Of a stretch of DNA of 64,000 nucleotides, positions 26,899 through 35,685 are shown piece by piece. Made by a program: the position numbers and the translations under genes. Numbering within the stretch: the first letter of the stretch is position 1; every line of letters starts with the position of its first letter. The DNA is from Roseiarcus sp963737365 (lineage in GTDB: Bacteria; Pseudomonadota; Alphaproteobacteria; Rhizobiales; Beijerinckiaceae): assembly GCA_963737365.1 (NCBI GenBank), contig CAVTSD010000009.1, positions 372,001 through 436,000 on the forward strand, read 5' to 3'. The notes under the pieces are model-generated. The model was given only the letters and a program-made list of their open reading frames with translations, ran no database searches and had not been told where the DNA came from.

Positions 26899-28734
26899 TC
26901 AGGCTCCCTGGATCGCCCCCTCCGCGGCCCTGGCGCGCTCAGCGCGCTTGCGGTCGTTGGGGTCGAGGCGTCCCTTGCGCAGGCGGATCGACTTCGGCGT
27001 CACTTCGACAAGCTCGTCGTCCTGTATGTAAGCCAGCGCCTTCTCGAGCGTCATCTGCATCGGCGGCGTCAAGCGCACCGCCTCGTCCTTGGAATGCGTG
27101 CGGATGTTGGTGAGCTTCTTGCCCTTGAGCACGTTGACCTCGAGGTCATTGTCGCGGCTGTGCTGCCCGACGATCATGCCCTGATAGACCTTCCAGCCCG
27201 GCTCGATCATCATCGGACCGCGATCCTCGAGGTTCCACATGGCGTAAGCCACCGCTTCGCCGGCTTCGTTCGAGATGAGCACGCCGTTGCGGCGCCCGGC
27301 GATCTCGCCCTTCCAATGGCCCCAATTGTGGAACAGCCGGTTCATGATCGCGGTGCCGCGCGTATCGGTCAGCAATTCGCCGAGATAACCGATGAGGCCG
27401 CGGGTCGGCGCCAGGAAAACAAGGCGGAGCCGGCCGCCGCCGGAGGGGCGCATCTCGATCATCTCGCCCTTGCGCTCGCTCATCTTCTGAACGACGACGC
27501 CGGAATGCTCCTCGTCGACGTCGATGACGACCTCCTCGATCGGCTCGAGGATCTCGCCGGACTCGTCCTTGCGGAACAGTACCTTTGGACGCGACACGCC
27601 GAGCTCGAAACCCTCGCGGCGCATCGTCTCGATCAGGATCGCAAGCTGCAATTCGCCGCGGCCCGACACGATATAGGAGTCAGAATTGGGGGCCGCCTCG
27701 ACCTTGAGCGCGACATTGCCTTCCGCCTCCTTGAAGAGTCGGTCGCGAATGACGCGGCTCGTCACCTTGTCGCCTTCGGTGCCGGCGAGCGGGCTGTCGT
27801 TGACGGAGAACGTCATCGACAGCGTCGGCGGGTCGATCGGCTGCGCATGCAGCGGCTCGACTTCCTCCGGATTCATGAGCGTGTCGGCGACGTTGAACTT
27901 CTCAAGCCCCGCGATGGCGATAATGTCGCCGGCGACCGCCTCGTCGATGGGCGCCCGCTCGATGCCGCGGAAGGCCAGGATCTTCGAGACCCGGCCCGTC
28001 TCGACAAGATCGCCCTCGCGGTCGAGCACTTTTACCGGGGTGTTGGTCCTGATCGAGCCGGAGAACACGCGGCCAGTGACGATGCGGCCAAGGTAGGGGT
28101 TGCTCTCCAAGAGCGTCCCAAGCATGCGGAAGCCGCCCGCGCCTACCTTCGGCGGCTCGACGTGCTTCAGCACTTGGTCGAACAAGGCCGCCATGTCGGT
28201 CTTCGGTTCGTCGGGCGAATTCGACATCCAGCCTTGCTTGGCGGAGCCATAGATGATCGGGAAATCGAGCTGTTCATCCGTCGCGTCGAGGGCGGCGAAC
28301 AGGTCGAAGACTTCGTTGACGACTTCGGTCGGACGCGCGTCCGGCTTGTCGACTTTGTTCACGCAGACGATCGGCTTGAGCCCGATCTTCAGCGCTTTGC
28401 CCAGAACGAACTTGGTCTGCGGCATCGGGCCTTCCGCCGCATCCACGAGGATGATCGCTCCGTCCACCATCGAAAGGATGCGCTCGACCTCGCCGCCGAA
28501 ATCGGCGTGGCCGGGCGTGTCGACGATATTGACCCGAACGTCCTTCCACACCACCGAGGTCGCTTTGGCGAGAATGGTGATCCCGCGCTCGCGTTCGAGG
28601 TCGTTCGAGTCCATGACGCGTTCGGCGACGCGCTGGTTGTCGCGGAACGCGCCCGACTGCTGCAAAAGTCGGTCGACGAGGGTGGTCTTGCCATGGTCGA
28701 CGTGGGCGATGATGGCGATGTTGCGAAGTTTCAT
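26899..28734 (-). CDS. typA: translational GTPase TypA/BipA
   Basis: A 611-residue EF-G-like GTPase involved in late 50S ribosome assembly and stress adaptation. G-motifs are AHVDHGKTTL (G1), RGITI (G2), DTPGHADFGGEV (G3) and NKVDKPDA (G4). Domain II, the EF-G domain-V-like part and the BipA-specific C-terminal domain with RGLIGYLGELLTDTRG and KLTNIRTHSKDEA follow. Length equals E. coli BipA. It is upstream of the MBL gene on the same strand. Confidence 0.98.
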   Translation of the reverse strand: MKLRNIAIIAHVDHGKTTLVDRLLQQSGAFRDNQRVAERVMDSNDLERERGITILAKATSVVWKDVRVNIVDTPGHADFGGEVERILSMVDGAIILVDAAEGPMPQTKFVLGKALKIGLKPIVCVNKVDKPDARPTEVVNEVFDLFAALDATDEQLDFPIIYGSAKQGWMSNSPDEPKTDMAALFDQVLKHVEPPKVGAGGFRMLGTLLESNPYLGRIVTGRVFSGSIRTNTPVKVLDREGDLVETGRVSKILAFRGIERAPIDEAVAGDIIAIAGLEKFNVADTLMNPEEVEPLHAQPIDPPTLSMTFSVNDSPLAGTEGDKVTSRVIRDRLFKEAEGNVALKVEAAPNSDSYIVSGRGELQLAILIETMRREGFELGVSRPKVLFRKDESGEILEPIEEVVIDVDEEHSGVVVQKMSERKGEMIEMRPSGGGRLRLVFLAPTRGLIGYLGELLTDTRGTAIMNRLFHNWGHWKGEIAGRRNGVLISNEAGEAVAYAMWNLEDRGPMMIEPGWKVYQGMIVGQHSRDNDLEVNVLKGKKLTNIRTHSKDEAVRLTPPMQMTLEKALAYIQDDELVEVTPKSIRLRKGRLDPNDRKRAERARAAEGAIQGA

Positions 28735-29013
28735 GGATGGGCTTTACTTGGAGGCGGACGTTCGAACGGCGAAGCGCCGTGGGCGCTGTGCTGCTCTTAA
28801 ACGCGAACATGACGGGGATGCGACGGCGCGCTGCACGAAACCGCGCTCAGCCGACTGATTGTGCGGCGCAATACACGAAAGTGTGGCGAAAGGGAAGGGC
28901 ACCCGTCAGTAACTTTCGAGGGCTGCGAAATCGCCGATAGACATGTTGTCGTGAATGCATCCGCCGCTCTAAGGGGGCAGAGCGCCCCCCGCTATCGTGC
29001 GCGACCTAAGGCC

Positions 29014-30039
29014 TCACCGCTCTGTCAGCTTGAGTTCGATGCGCCGGTTGCGGGCGCGCGATTCCTCGTCGGTCCCCTGGTCGAGCGGCTGGAATTCGCC
29101 AAAACCGGCCGCCGCTAAGCGATCGGGCTCGACCCCCTTGCTGATCAGATATTGCACTACCGCGACGGCCCGTGCGGCCGACAGTTCCCAGTTGGACTTA
29201 TAGGGGCCCGCGCCCGAGATCGGGCTATTGTCAGTGTGCCCGTCGACCCTGAGAATCCAGGGAATATCGGGCGGAATCTCGCGCTCGAGATCGACTATGG
29301 CGGCGGCGAGTGAATCGAGCGACTGGCGACCGGCCGGGCTGATGTCGGCCTTGCCGACGTCGAACAGCACCGAGGACTGGAACACGAACCGATCGCCCAC
29401 CACGCGGACATCGGGCCGGGCGCCAAGGATCTGTCGCAGGCGGCCGAAAAAGTCCGAGCGATAGCGATTGAGCTCCTGGACCTTCTGCGCCAGCGCGACG
29501 TTGAGCCGCTGGCCAAGATCAGCGATCTTCGACTGGGATTCCTTGTTGGCCGACTCCGATGCGGCGAGCGCATCCTCGATCGCCGCAAGCTGCCTGCGCA
29601 GCGCCGCGATCTGCTGGTTGAGCACGTCCACCTGGGCCAGCGCCTGCGCCGAGATCTGCTTCTCCTGATCGAGCGCGATAGCCGCCGCCGAGGCCCGGCC
29701 GCTGGCGGTGTCGGCGTCCACCACGCTCCGCGACGCGTCCTTCAGCGTCTTCTGCTCGCGCTGGGCCGAGTCGAGCGTGGCGGTGAGGGCTGATATCTTG
29801 CTTTCGTCGACGCCTTTCTGGGTGCGCTCGAGCGCGAGCAGATTGGTCAGTTCCTCGATCTGGCGATTGAGCCGAACGAGCGCCTCGTCCTTCCCCGTTA
29901 CCTCGCGCGAGAGGAAGAACTGGGCCAGCATGAACACCGATAGAAGGAAGATGATCACGAGCAGCATCGTCGACAAGGCGTCGACGAAACCCGGCCAGTA
30001 GTTCACCGGCTCATATCGGCGTCCGCGCGACAGCGCCAT
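29014..30039 (-). CDS. MotB/OmpA-domain membrane protein
   Basis: A 341-residue protein with one N-terminal transmembrane helix (residues about 20-43, VDALSTMLLVIIFLLSVFMLAQF), a long coiled coil (about 50-190) and a C-terminal OmpA/MotB peptidoglycan-binding domain (VDGHTDNSPI and the SNWELSAARAVAVVQYL and ARNRRIELKL motifs). The Asp just before the helix (FVDALST) fits the proton-carrying Asp of MotB. It is the partner of the MotA/TolQ-like gene upstream (41-base gap). No flagellar genes are nearby, so a role other than flagellar rotation is likely, for example a cell-envelope energy-transducing pair. Confidence 0.88.
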   Translation of the reverse strand: MALSRGRRYEPVNYWPGFVDALSTMLLVIIFLLSVFMLAQFFLSREVTGKDEALVRLNRQIEELTNLLALERTQKGVDESKISALTATLDSAQREQKTLKDASRSVVDADTASGRASAAAIALDQEKQISAQALAQVDVLNQQIAALRRQLAAIEDALAASESANKESQSKIADLGQRLNVALAQKVQELNRYRSDFFGRLRQILGARPDVRVVGDRFVFQSSVLFDVGKADISPAGRQSLDSLAAAIVDLEREIPPDIPWILRVDGHTDNSPISGAGPYKSNWELSAARAVAVVQYLISKGVEPDRLAAAGFGEFQPLDQGTDEESRARNRRIELKLTER

Positions 30040-30080
30040 GACTTAGCTCCCGAGCCCCCCGCGCGGTCGAAATCTTCGCA

Positions 30081-31028
30081 TCATCTTGCGCCCAGTTCGT
30101 CCAACAGGCGCCGCAAGAGCTTGCCGATATCTTCCTGCTGCGTCGCCTGCGCGTCGACCCAATCGCGAATCTGCTGCTGTTCGGTTCGCATGTGGCCGAC
30201 GAGAGCCTGGATGCCTTCGGCGAGCGTCGAGATGGCCTTCGAGTCACGCTGATACTCGATCGCGGGCTGCGCGCCTTGGGCTATGATTGGCGCGTCCGGA
30301 ACCGCCTCGACAGCTGGAGCTGTCTGGACGTGGCTCGCCAGAAACTCCTCGAACTCGGAATAGAACCGGTTCTGGGCCTGGCCCGCCTGAAGATCGAGAA
30401 AGCCGAGAATCAACGAACTTGCGAGGCCGAACAGCGAGGAGGTGAACGAGACGCTCATGCCCGCGATCGGCGCGGACAAGCCTTGCTTGAGGTCGTCGAA
30501 CATCGACGATGAGTCGACCCCGGTCTTCATGCTGTCGATGACGCCCGCGATCGAGTGAACTGTCTCCAACAGACCCCAAAAAGTGCCGAGCAGCCCGAGG
30601 AAGACCAGGAGCCCCACCAGATAGCGGCTGAGCTCGCGGCCCTCGTCGAGTCTGGTGGCGATCGAATCGAGGATCGCCCGCGTCGTGATCGTCGACAGGC
30701 CGCGCGCGCCCGCCCCGGCATTGAGCATCACCGCCATCGGCGCGAGCAATATGGGGGCCGGAGGGGCGCCGTCGGTCACCGCGCCGGTCAACGAATTGAC
30801 CCAGTGTATTTCGCGGAACAGCCGGATCACCTGCCGGAAGGTGAACAGCGCGCCGATCGCCAGCACGCCGAGGATGAGGCCGTTGAGGCCAGGATTGGCG
30901 CTGAAGGCGATCGCGATCTGCTGATAGAGGATGAGAACGACGAAGCCGACCAAGGCAAGGAACGCCGCCATCCCCACCAGGAAAATGCGCGGGGAGGTCA
31001 GCAGGCGGATATCCGGATCTTGCGCCAT
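30081..31028 (-). CDS. MotA/TolQ/ExbB-like proton-channel protein
   Basis: A 315-residue membrane protein with helices at about residues 16-34 (FLVGMAAFLALVGFVVLIL), 45-62, 139-160 (LVGLLVFLGLLGTFWGLLETVHSI) and 188-212 (SFTSSLFGLASSLILGFLDL). The GTFWGLLETV and the following helix are signatures of the MotA/TolQ/ExbB channel family. It precedes the MotB/OmpA-domain gene and together they would form a stator-like, ion-driven complex anchored to peptidoglycan. Confidence 0.87.
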   Translation of the reverse strand: MAQDPDIRLLTSPRIFLVGMAAFLALVGFVVLILYQQIAIAFSANPGLNGLILGVLAIGALFTFRQVIRLFREIHWVNSLTGAVTDGAPPAPILLAPMAVMLNAGAGARGLSTITTRAILDSIATRLDEGRELSRYLVGLLVFLGLLGTFWGLLETVHSIAGVIDSMKTGVDSSSMFDDLKQGLSAPIAGMSVSFTSSLFGLASSLILGFLDLQAGQAQNRFYSEFEEFLASHVQTAPAVEAVPDAPIIAQGAQPAIEYQRDSKAISTLAEGIQALVGHMRTEQQQIRDWVDAQATQQEDIGKLLRRLLDELGAR

Positions 31029-31145
31029 GGATTGCCGAATCGACCCCTAAAACACAACGCAGACGTTTCGTCCCAATACCATAGCAAATAAAAGGACAAA
31101 GTTGTTAGAGAGGAAGGCTTCGGCGGCCCTCAGCCGGAACGACGA

Positions 31146-32183
31146 TCACGCCGCCTTCATTTTGGGTTTCAGCCAGCCGCGATTGACCAGCACCTCCGCG
31201 ATCTGCACGGCGTTGAGCGCAGCGCCTTTGCGGAGATTGTCGGACACCACCCAAAGGTTGATGCCGTTGTCGATCGTCGGATCATCGCGGATTCGCGAAA
31301 TGTAGGTCGCGTCCTCACCCGCCGCCTCGTGCGGGGTGATGTAACCGCCGGGCTCCCGTCGATCGATAACCAGGCATCCGGGCGCGCGGCTTAGGATCTC
31401 CCGCGCTTCGTCGGCGCTGATCGGATCGACGAATTCGATGTTGACCGCCTCCGAATGGCCGATGAACACGGGCACCCTGACGCAGGTCGCAGTCAGCTTG
31501 ATCTTGGGATCGAGGATTTTCTTGGTTTCGGCGACCATCTTCCATTCTTCCTTGGTCGAGCCGTCGTCCATGAAGACGTCGATTTGCGGAATGACGTTGA
31601 AGGCGATCCGCTTGGTGAACTTCCTCGGCTCGACCGGATCGGAGACGAACACCGCGCGCGTCTGCGCGAACAGTTCGTCCATCGCCTCCTTGCCGGCGCC
31701 GGAGACGGACTGATAGGTCGACACCACCACCCGGCGTATCGTCGCGCGGTCGTGCAGCGGCTTCAGCGCCACAACGAGTTGCGCGGTCGAGCAATTGGGG
31801 TTGGCGATGATGTTCTTCTTGCCGAACCCCTTCGCCGCAGCCGCATTGACCTCGGGCACGATCAGCGGCACGTCCGGATCCATGCGCCAGGCCGACGAAT
31901 TGTCGATGACGACACAGCCGCGCGCGCCGATTTTCGGCGAATATTCCTTTGACACCGCCCCGCCCGCCGACATGAGGCAAATGTCGGTATCGGAAAAGTC
32001 GTAATGCTCGAGCGCCTTGCACTTGAGCGTCTTGTCGCCGAATGAGACTTCGCGGCCGATCGAAGCCGGGGAGGCGAGCGCCACGACCTCGGACACCGGG
32101 AATTGGCGTTCCGCCAGGATCGAGAGCATTTCGTGGCCAACATTGCCGGTTGCGCCGGCGACCGCGACCTTGAAACCTGCCAT
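31146..32183 (-). CDS. asd: aspartate-semialdehyde dehydrogenase
   Basis: A 345-residue NADP-dependent enzyme that reduces aspartyl phosphate to aspartate semialdehyde for lysine, threonine and methionine synthesis. It begins KVAVAGATGNVGHEMLSIL (GxxGxxG NADP loop) and has the catalytic Cys in NPNCSTAQLV and the motif SVSGAGKEAMDEL. The ATG at 32183 is used; the ATG at 32228 adds 15 residues before the Rossmann motif with no support. Confidence 0.97.
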   Translation of the reverse strand: MAGFKVAVAGATGNVGHEMLSILAERQFPVSEVVALASPASIGREVSFGDKTLKCKALEHYDFSDTDICLMSAGGAVSKEYSPKIGARGCVVIDNSSAWRMDPDVPLIVPEVNAAAAKGFGKKNIIANPNCSTAQLVVALKPLHDRATIRRVVVSTYQSVSGAGKEAMDELFAQTRAVFVSDPVEPRKFTKRIAFNVIPQIDVFMDDGSTKEEWKMVAETKKILDPKIKLTATCVRVPVFIGHSEAVNIEFVDPISADEAREILSRAPGCLVIDRREPGGYITPHEAAGEDATYISRIRDDPTIDNGINLWVVSDNLRKGAALNAVQIAEVLVNRGWLKPKMKAA

Positions 32184-32258
32184 GATGAAGAATTCCTTGT
32201 TCGCTCTGTCTCCCCTCAAGTCCGCCAAGCGCGGACTCTATGAACCCGGCGGCCCGCC

Positions 32259-32305
32259 GGGGAGACGCGGAACGCCGTTAGGCAGTCTCCCCGCTTTTCA
32301 GCGGG
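32259..32305. terminator. overlapping hairpins between the acetyltransferase and asd
   Basis: GGGGAGAC (32259-32266) pairs with GTCTCCCC (32285-32292), and CCCGCT (32290-32295) pairs with AGCGGG (32300-32305) around TTTC. The two stems share bases, so they are mutually exclusive. The region lies downstream of the acetyltransferase gene and upstream of asd on the minus strand. It may be a terminator or an attenuator of asd; I see no leader peptide. Confidence 0.45.
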
Positions 32306-32460
32306 CAGCGCGTTTTGGTGGTCGTTTTCAACCAGCTGCGCGGCATGAGCCTGATCCGGGACGCGGGGAAGAGCGCCAATGGCTTTGCAGAACCATGACG
32401 CGCCCGGGTTGTCAATGTGCAAGGGCCCTTCTCGCGGCGAAGAAATCGGGCGCCAGCCCG

Positions 32461-32964
32461 TTAGCGCCGACGCGCCTCCCACTCGCCCTTCAGGATCGCC
32501 ATCATGACAAGGTCGGCGCGCGTCCCGTCGGTCAGGCGGTAAGCTTTGCGCAGCACGCCGTCGCGGGTGAGGCCCAGTTTCTCGTAGGACCGCTGAGCGC
32601 GGAGGTTGTCGGCGAAGCAGTCGAGATGGAAGCGCTCGGCGCCTAGCGGCCCGAAAGCCTCATCGAGAACGAGGCTCAGAAACGCCGTGCCCACACCCTC
32701 GCCGGAATGGGCGACGGCGACGCGCTTAAGATACAGGTTCAAATGCGGATCGCCGAGCCCGCGCAGGATGGCGAAGGCCTGGACCGCGCCGGACTCCCCG
32801 ACGCCAAGCCGGTAGGCGTGGGAAGGCGAGGACAGCATCGTGCGATGCTCGTCCTCCTCAGAGCGGGCGACGTAGCGCTCGTAGTCTGGCGAACGTTCAA
32901 TCGCCATAACCGAGCCGAGGTCGGCAAGCGCGGCCGGGCGCAAGGTAAGCCGGAACGGGTTCAT
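32461..32964 (-). CDS. GNAT family N-acetyltransferase
   Basis: A 167-residue acetyltransferase. The acetyl-CoA-binding region is visible as LKRVAVAHSGEGVGTAFLSLV (V-x-x-x-x-x-G-x-G-x-A), followed by NLRAQRSYEKLGLTRDGVLR and the DLVMMAILK tail. It resembles RimI/RimJ-type enzymes. The acceptor is unknown. Confidence 0.85.
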   Translation of the reverse strand: MNPFRLTLRPAALADLGSVMAIERSPDYERYVARSEEDEHRTMLSSPSHAYRLGVGESGAVQAFAILRGLGDPHLNLYLKRVAVAHSGEGVGTAFLSLVLDEAFGPLGAERFHLDCFADNLRAQRSYEKLGLTRDGVLRKAYRLTDGTRADLVMMAILKGEWEARRR

Positions 32965-33082
32965 GATGGGCGGACGCTTTGCGGACGGATTGAGGTCGTC
33001 TTGGCCATTGCGCGTTGGGGCGCGAGCGTCTATATCGCGCCGTCCTTGAGCGGGCTAATGGTCGCTCGAGATCATGGGAGAT

Positions 33083-33157
33083 GGGCGCTTAGCTCAGCGG
33101 TAGAGCACTACCTTGACATGGTAGGGGTCAGAGGTTCAATCCCTCTAGCGCCCACCA
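33083..33157 (+). tRNA. tRNA-Val (anticodon GAC)
   Basis: Cloverleaf: the acceptor GGGCGCT (33083-33089) pairs with AGCGCCC (33147-33153). The D arm is GCTCAGCGGTAGAGC, the anticodon stem CTACC/GGTAG encloses TTGACAT (anticodon GAC), and the T arm contains GGTTCAATCC. Discriminator A and an encoded CCA (33155-33157) follow. Confidence 0.97.
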
Positions 33158-33275
33158 TCTCCTCACTCCCGCCCCGCCTCATTTTTGCGCCGGTTCTCCG
33201 CCACAGCCGTGAGACGGCGTCTTCCATCAACTCTCTCGCCGCTGACCAGCAGGTACAAAGGATAGACTTCGGGCG

Positions 33276-33812
33276 ATGGCGTTCACCAAGGCGAAACGAT
33301 CGAAAGCCAGCTGGGCGCTTATGAGCCTCGTGGGGGCCGTGCTGTTAGCAACTTCATACGCTTATGCAGCCGACGCCGGGACGCAGGGCGCCGTGAGGGA
33401 CAAGCACGGCGATTGGGCGACCCGTTGCGAAACGCCACCCGGCGCCGCCCACGAGCAATGCGCGATCGTGCTCAGCGTCGTCGACCAGGACCGGCCCAAC
33501 CTGATTCTGGTTGTCATCGTGCTCAATACCGCCGACCGCAAGACGCGCTTGATGCGCATCATCGCGCCGCTCGGGGTTCTGCTGCCGCCGGGCGTAAGCT
33601 TGCAAATCGACAACGCGGAGGCGGGGCGTTTGAGCTTTCTTCAATGTCTTCCAAACGGCTGCGTCGCCCAGCTCGCCATGGATGAAGCCCTGATCAACAA
33701 GCTGAAGACCGGAAAAACGGCGACCCTTGGCGTCTTTCAGACACCGGAAGAAGGCGTGGGCGTGCAGGCCCCGCTTGCCGGCTTCAAAGAGGCCTACGAA
33801 CAATTGCCTTGA
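33276..33812 (+). CDS. invasion-associated locus B (IalB) family protein
   Basis: A 178-residue exported protein. The N-terminal signal is MAFTKAKRSKASW, then SLVGAVLLATSYAYA-AD. The family pattern is clear: HGDWATRCETPPGAAHEQCAIV near the front, then a MRIIAPLGVLLPPGVSLQID segment, CLPNGCVAQLAMDEAL and a C-terminal VGVQAPLAGFKEAYEQL. Four cysteines can form two disulfides. Despite the name, IalB homologues are common in non-pathogenic alphaproteobacteria and their role is not established. It lies downstream of tRNA-Val. Confidence 0.92.
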   Translation: MAFTKAKRSKASWALMSLVGAVLLATSYAYAADAGTQGAVRDKHGDWATRCETPPGAAHEQCAIVLSVVDQDRPNLILVVIVLNTADRKTRLMRIIAPLGVLLPPGVSLQIDNAEAGRLSFLQCLPNGCVAQLAMDEALINKLKTGKTATLGVFQTPEEGVGVQAPLAGFKEAYEQLP

Positions 33813-33885
33813 AGCTGCCCGCGAGTTAAGCACCGCGCTCGTTTTCACCCGAATCTCAACCGCTCAATTTTTGAAGTTAGCCGCA

Positions 33886-34590
33886 ATGATCGCTCGTGCC
33901 ACGCTGGTTCGTATCGCGTTTCTCTCGACCGCGCTTGGCGCTCTAAGCGGCTGCGATACGGTCGGCGGCGCGATGAGCTCCGCCGGCAGTTCCGTCGGCG
34001 GCTTTTTTTCCCATCGCGATCCGAATGCCGAGGGCGTGAATCTCGGAGCGGCGCCGGACTCGAAGCAGGCGGTGGTCCAGCCCACGGCCCGTCCAACAGA
34101 CAAAATGAAGGTTCTGCCGGTCGCCGCGCAGGACATCAATTGCCCGGACGTGACCGTCGCCGACGGCGGCGCGGCGCTGCGTGTCGGGGGCGCCGACAAT
34201 GCTTCTGTGCGCTATCAATTCAGTCTTGGCGACACGGCGCGTCAGTGCGATCCGGCCGGCGCAGGGCAGGCCGCCATCAAGATTGGTGTGGCGGGCCAAG
34301 TGGTCATCGGACCGGCAGGATCGGCTGGAACCTTTAGCGCGCCGGTCAAGGTCACGATCGCGCAGCTCGGAAACGACAAACCGGTGTTTTCCCAGACCTA
34401 TCGGGCCGAAGCGACGACGGACGGCGTGAGGGCTGGCCAGTTTCGCATTGTCACCGATCCGATCACGGTGCCGATGCCCACCCTCCAACTTGCGGACCTT
34501 TATTCGATCACCGTCGGCTTTGAAGGCGGAACCGGCGGGCCATCGCCGACGGGCCACCATAAAGGCAAGAAGAAGAGGACGGCGAGCTAG
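33886..34590 (+). CDS. putative outer-membrane lipoprotein
   Basis: A 234-residue lipoprotein with the signal MIARATLVRIAFLSTALGALSGC-DT, a good lipobox (LSGC) with Asp at +2. Next comes a glycine/serine linker (AMSSAGSSVGGFF), then a domain with two cysteines (INCPDVTV, ARQCDP) and beta-rich character. It ends with a basic tail (GHHKGKKKRTAS). No name can be given. The longer frame beginning at 33727 overlaps the IalB gene and lacks a signal, so 33886 is the start. Confidence 0.85.
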   Translation: MIARATLVRIAFLSTALGALSGCDTVGGAMSSAGSSVGGFFSHRDPNAEGVNLGAAPDSKQAVVQPTARPTDKMKVLPVAAQDINCPDVTVADGGAALRVGGADNASVRYQFSLGDTARQCDPAGAGQAAIKIGVAGQVVIGPAGSAGTFSAPVKVTIAQLGNDKPVFSQTYRAEATTDGVRAGQFRIVTDPITVPMPTLQLADLYSITVGFEGGTGGPSPTGHHKGKKKRTAS

Positions 34591-34718
34591 GGCGCCGCCC
34601 TTGAGGAACCGCGCGCGCACACATTTGCGCGAGCCAAGGATTTTCTAAACTTAGCGCTTTTTCGGCCCTCTTTTTCGGTCGCGACGTCAAGCCGCTTGAG
34701 ATTGAGTTTCTGGCCGGC

Positions 34719-35603
34719 TCATCCCGCCGATCTTGGCAGCAGCGCCTCGAAAGCTTCGGAAGCTTTGGTGCGATAGCGCTCCTTATGCCAAACCAAAACG
34801 AAGGACCGCGTGCCGAGATCGATCGCGATCAATGCGAGGCGTCCCGCATCAATGTGAGGACGCGCCACCAAGTCGGAGACGACCGTCAGGTGGGCGCTAG
34901 AGCGAACCGCCGCGCAGGCGGCTTCATTTGTGGGCAGTTCAAGGGCGACTGTCAGTCGCGCTGAATCTATGTTGTACCTCCGAAGCGCAGCCTCGAACGC
35001 CGATCGCGTTCCGGAGCCCGCCTCGCGCAATATCCATGTCGCTTCGGCCAAGTCCTTTGGCGAGGCTTTTCGCTTCGCCAAGGGATGATCGGGCGACGCC
35101 ACCACGACGAGGCGATCGCGCGCCACTTGAACGAGGGTCAGCGCCGGGTCGTCGATGTCTCCCTCCGCAAAGCCAAGATCAGCGGCGCCATCGAGGATGG
35201 CGGTTGCGACGTCGGCGGAATTGCCTTCGCGGAGCACCACCCCGATCGCCGGATGCGCCGCCTTGAAACCCACCAGGAACGGTGGAAGCCAATAGCTGGC
35301 GATGGTTTGGCTTGATTGAATGGTCAGCGTTCCACGCTGCAGGCCGCCGAGTTCGGTCAACGCCAATTCCGCAAGCCTCGCGCTTCGTTGCGTGGCTTTG
35401 GCCTCGACAAGGAACAGCCGTCCCGTCTCGCTCAATTCGATGCGGCGCCCGATTCGGTGGAAGAGGTGGACGCCATAGCGGGTCTCCAGAGCGTGGATCG
35501 CCGCGCTCACCGCGGACGGGGTGAGGTTCAAGGCCTCGGCGGCTCGCGTCAGGTGCTCCCGCTCGGCAACGGCGATAAAAATCCGAAGTTGGTCGAGCGT
35601 CAT
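34719..35603 (-). CDS. LysR family transcriptional regulator
   Basis: A 294-residue regulator. The N-terminal winged HTH is MTLDQLRIFIAVAEREHLTRAAEALNLTPSAVSAAIHALE, followed by the LysR substrate domain (from TLTIQSSQTIASYWLPPFL). It is divergent from the YeiH-type gene at 35686 and is likely its activator, since LysR-YeiH pairing is common. It resembles CysB/YeiE-type regulators; the inducer could be sulfite or sulfate, but that is inference from context. Confidence 0.92.
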   Translation of the reverse strand: MTLDQLRIFIAVAEREHLTRAAEALNLTPSAVSAAIHALETRYGVHLFHRIGRRIELSETGRLFLVEAKATQRSARLAELALTELGGLQRGTLTIQSSQTIASYWLPPFLVGFKAAHPAIGVVLREGNSADVATAILDGAADLGFAEGDIDDPALTLVQVARDRLVVVASPDHPLAKRKASPKDLAEATWILREAGSGTRSAFEAALRRYNIDSARLTVALELPTNEAACAAVRSSAHLTVVSDLVARPHIDAGRLALIAIDLGTRSFVLVWHKERYRTKASEAFEALLPRSAG

Positions 35604-35648
35604 GATTCAATAAAATCGAACAAATCGTCCATTAAGTAGCAATAGACC

Positions 35649-35660
35649 GAACGATCGTTC
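35649..35660. promoter_or_regulatory. perfect 12-bp palindrome in the LysR-YeiH intergenic region
   Basis: GAACGATCGTTC is fully self-complementary. It lies between the two divergent genes, 25 bases upstream of the YeiH start. It is a candidate LysR half-site array or other operator; LysR sites normally show T-N11-A, which also fits nearby sequence. Confidence 0.45.
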
Positions 35661-35685
35661 TCCAGCAAGATCACGCTCAACGAGA

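Noticed and set aside
27094..28800. 568-residue plus-strand frame opposite typA
   Set aside because: Aspartate/arginine/histidine-rich antisense shadow; typA is unmistakable on the minus strand.
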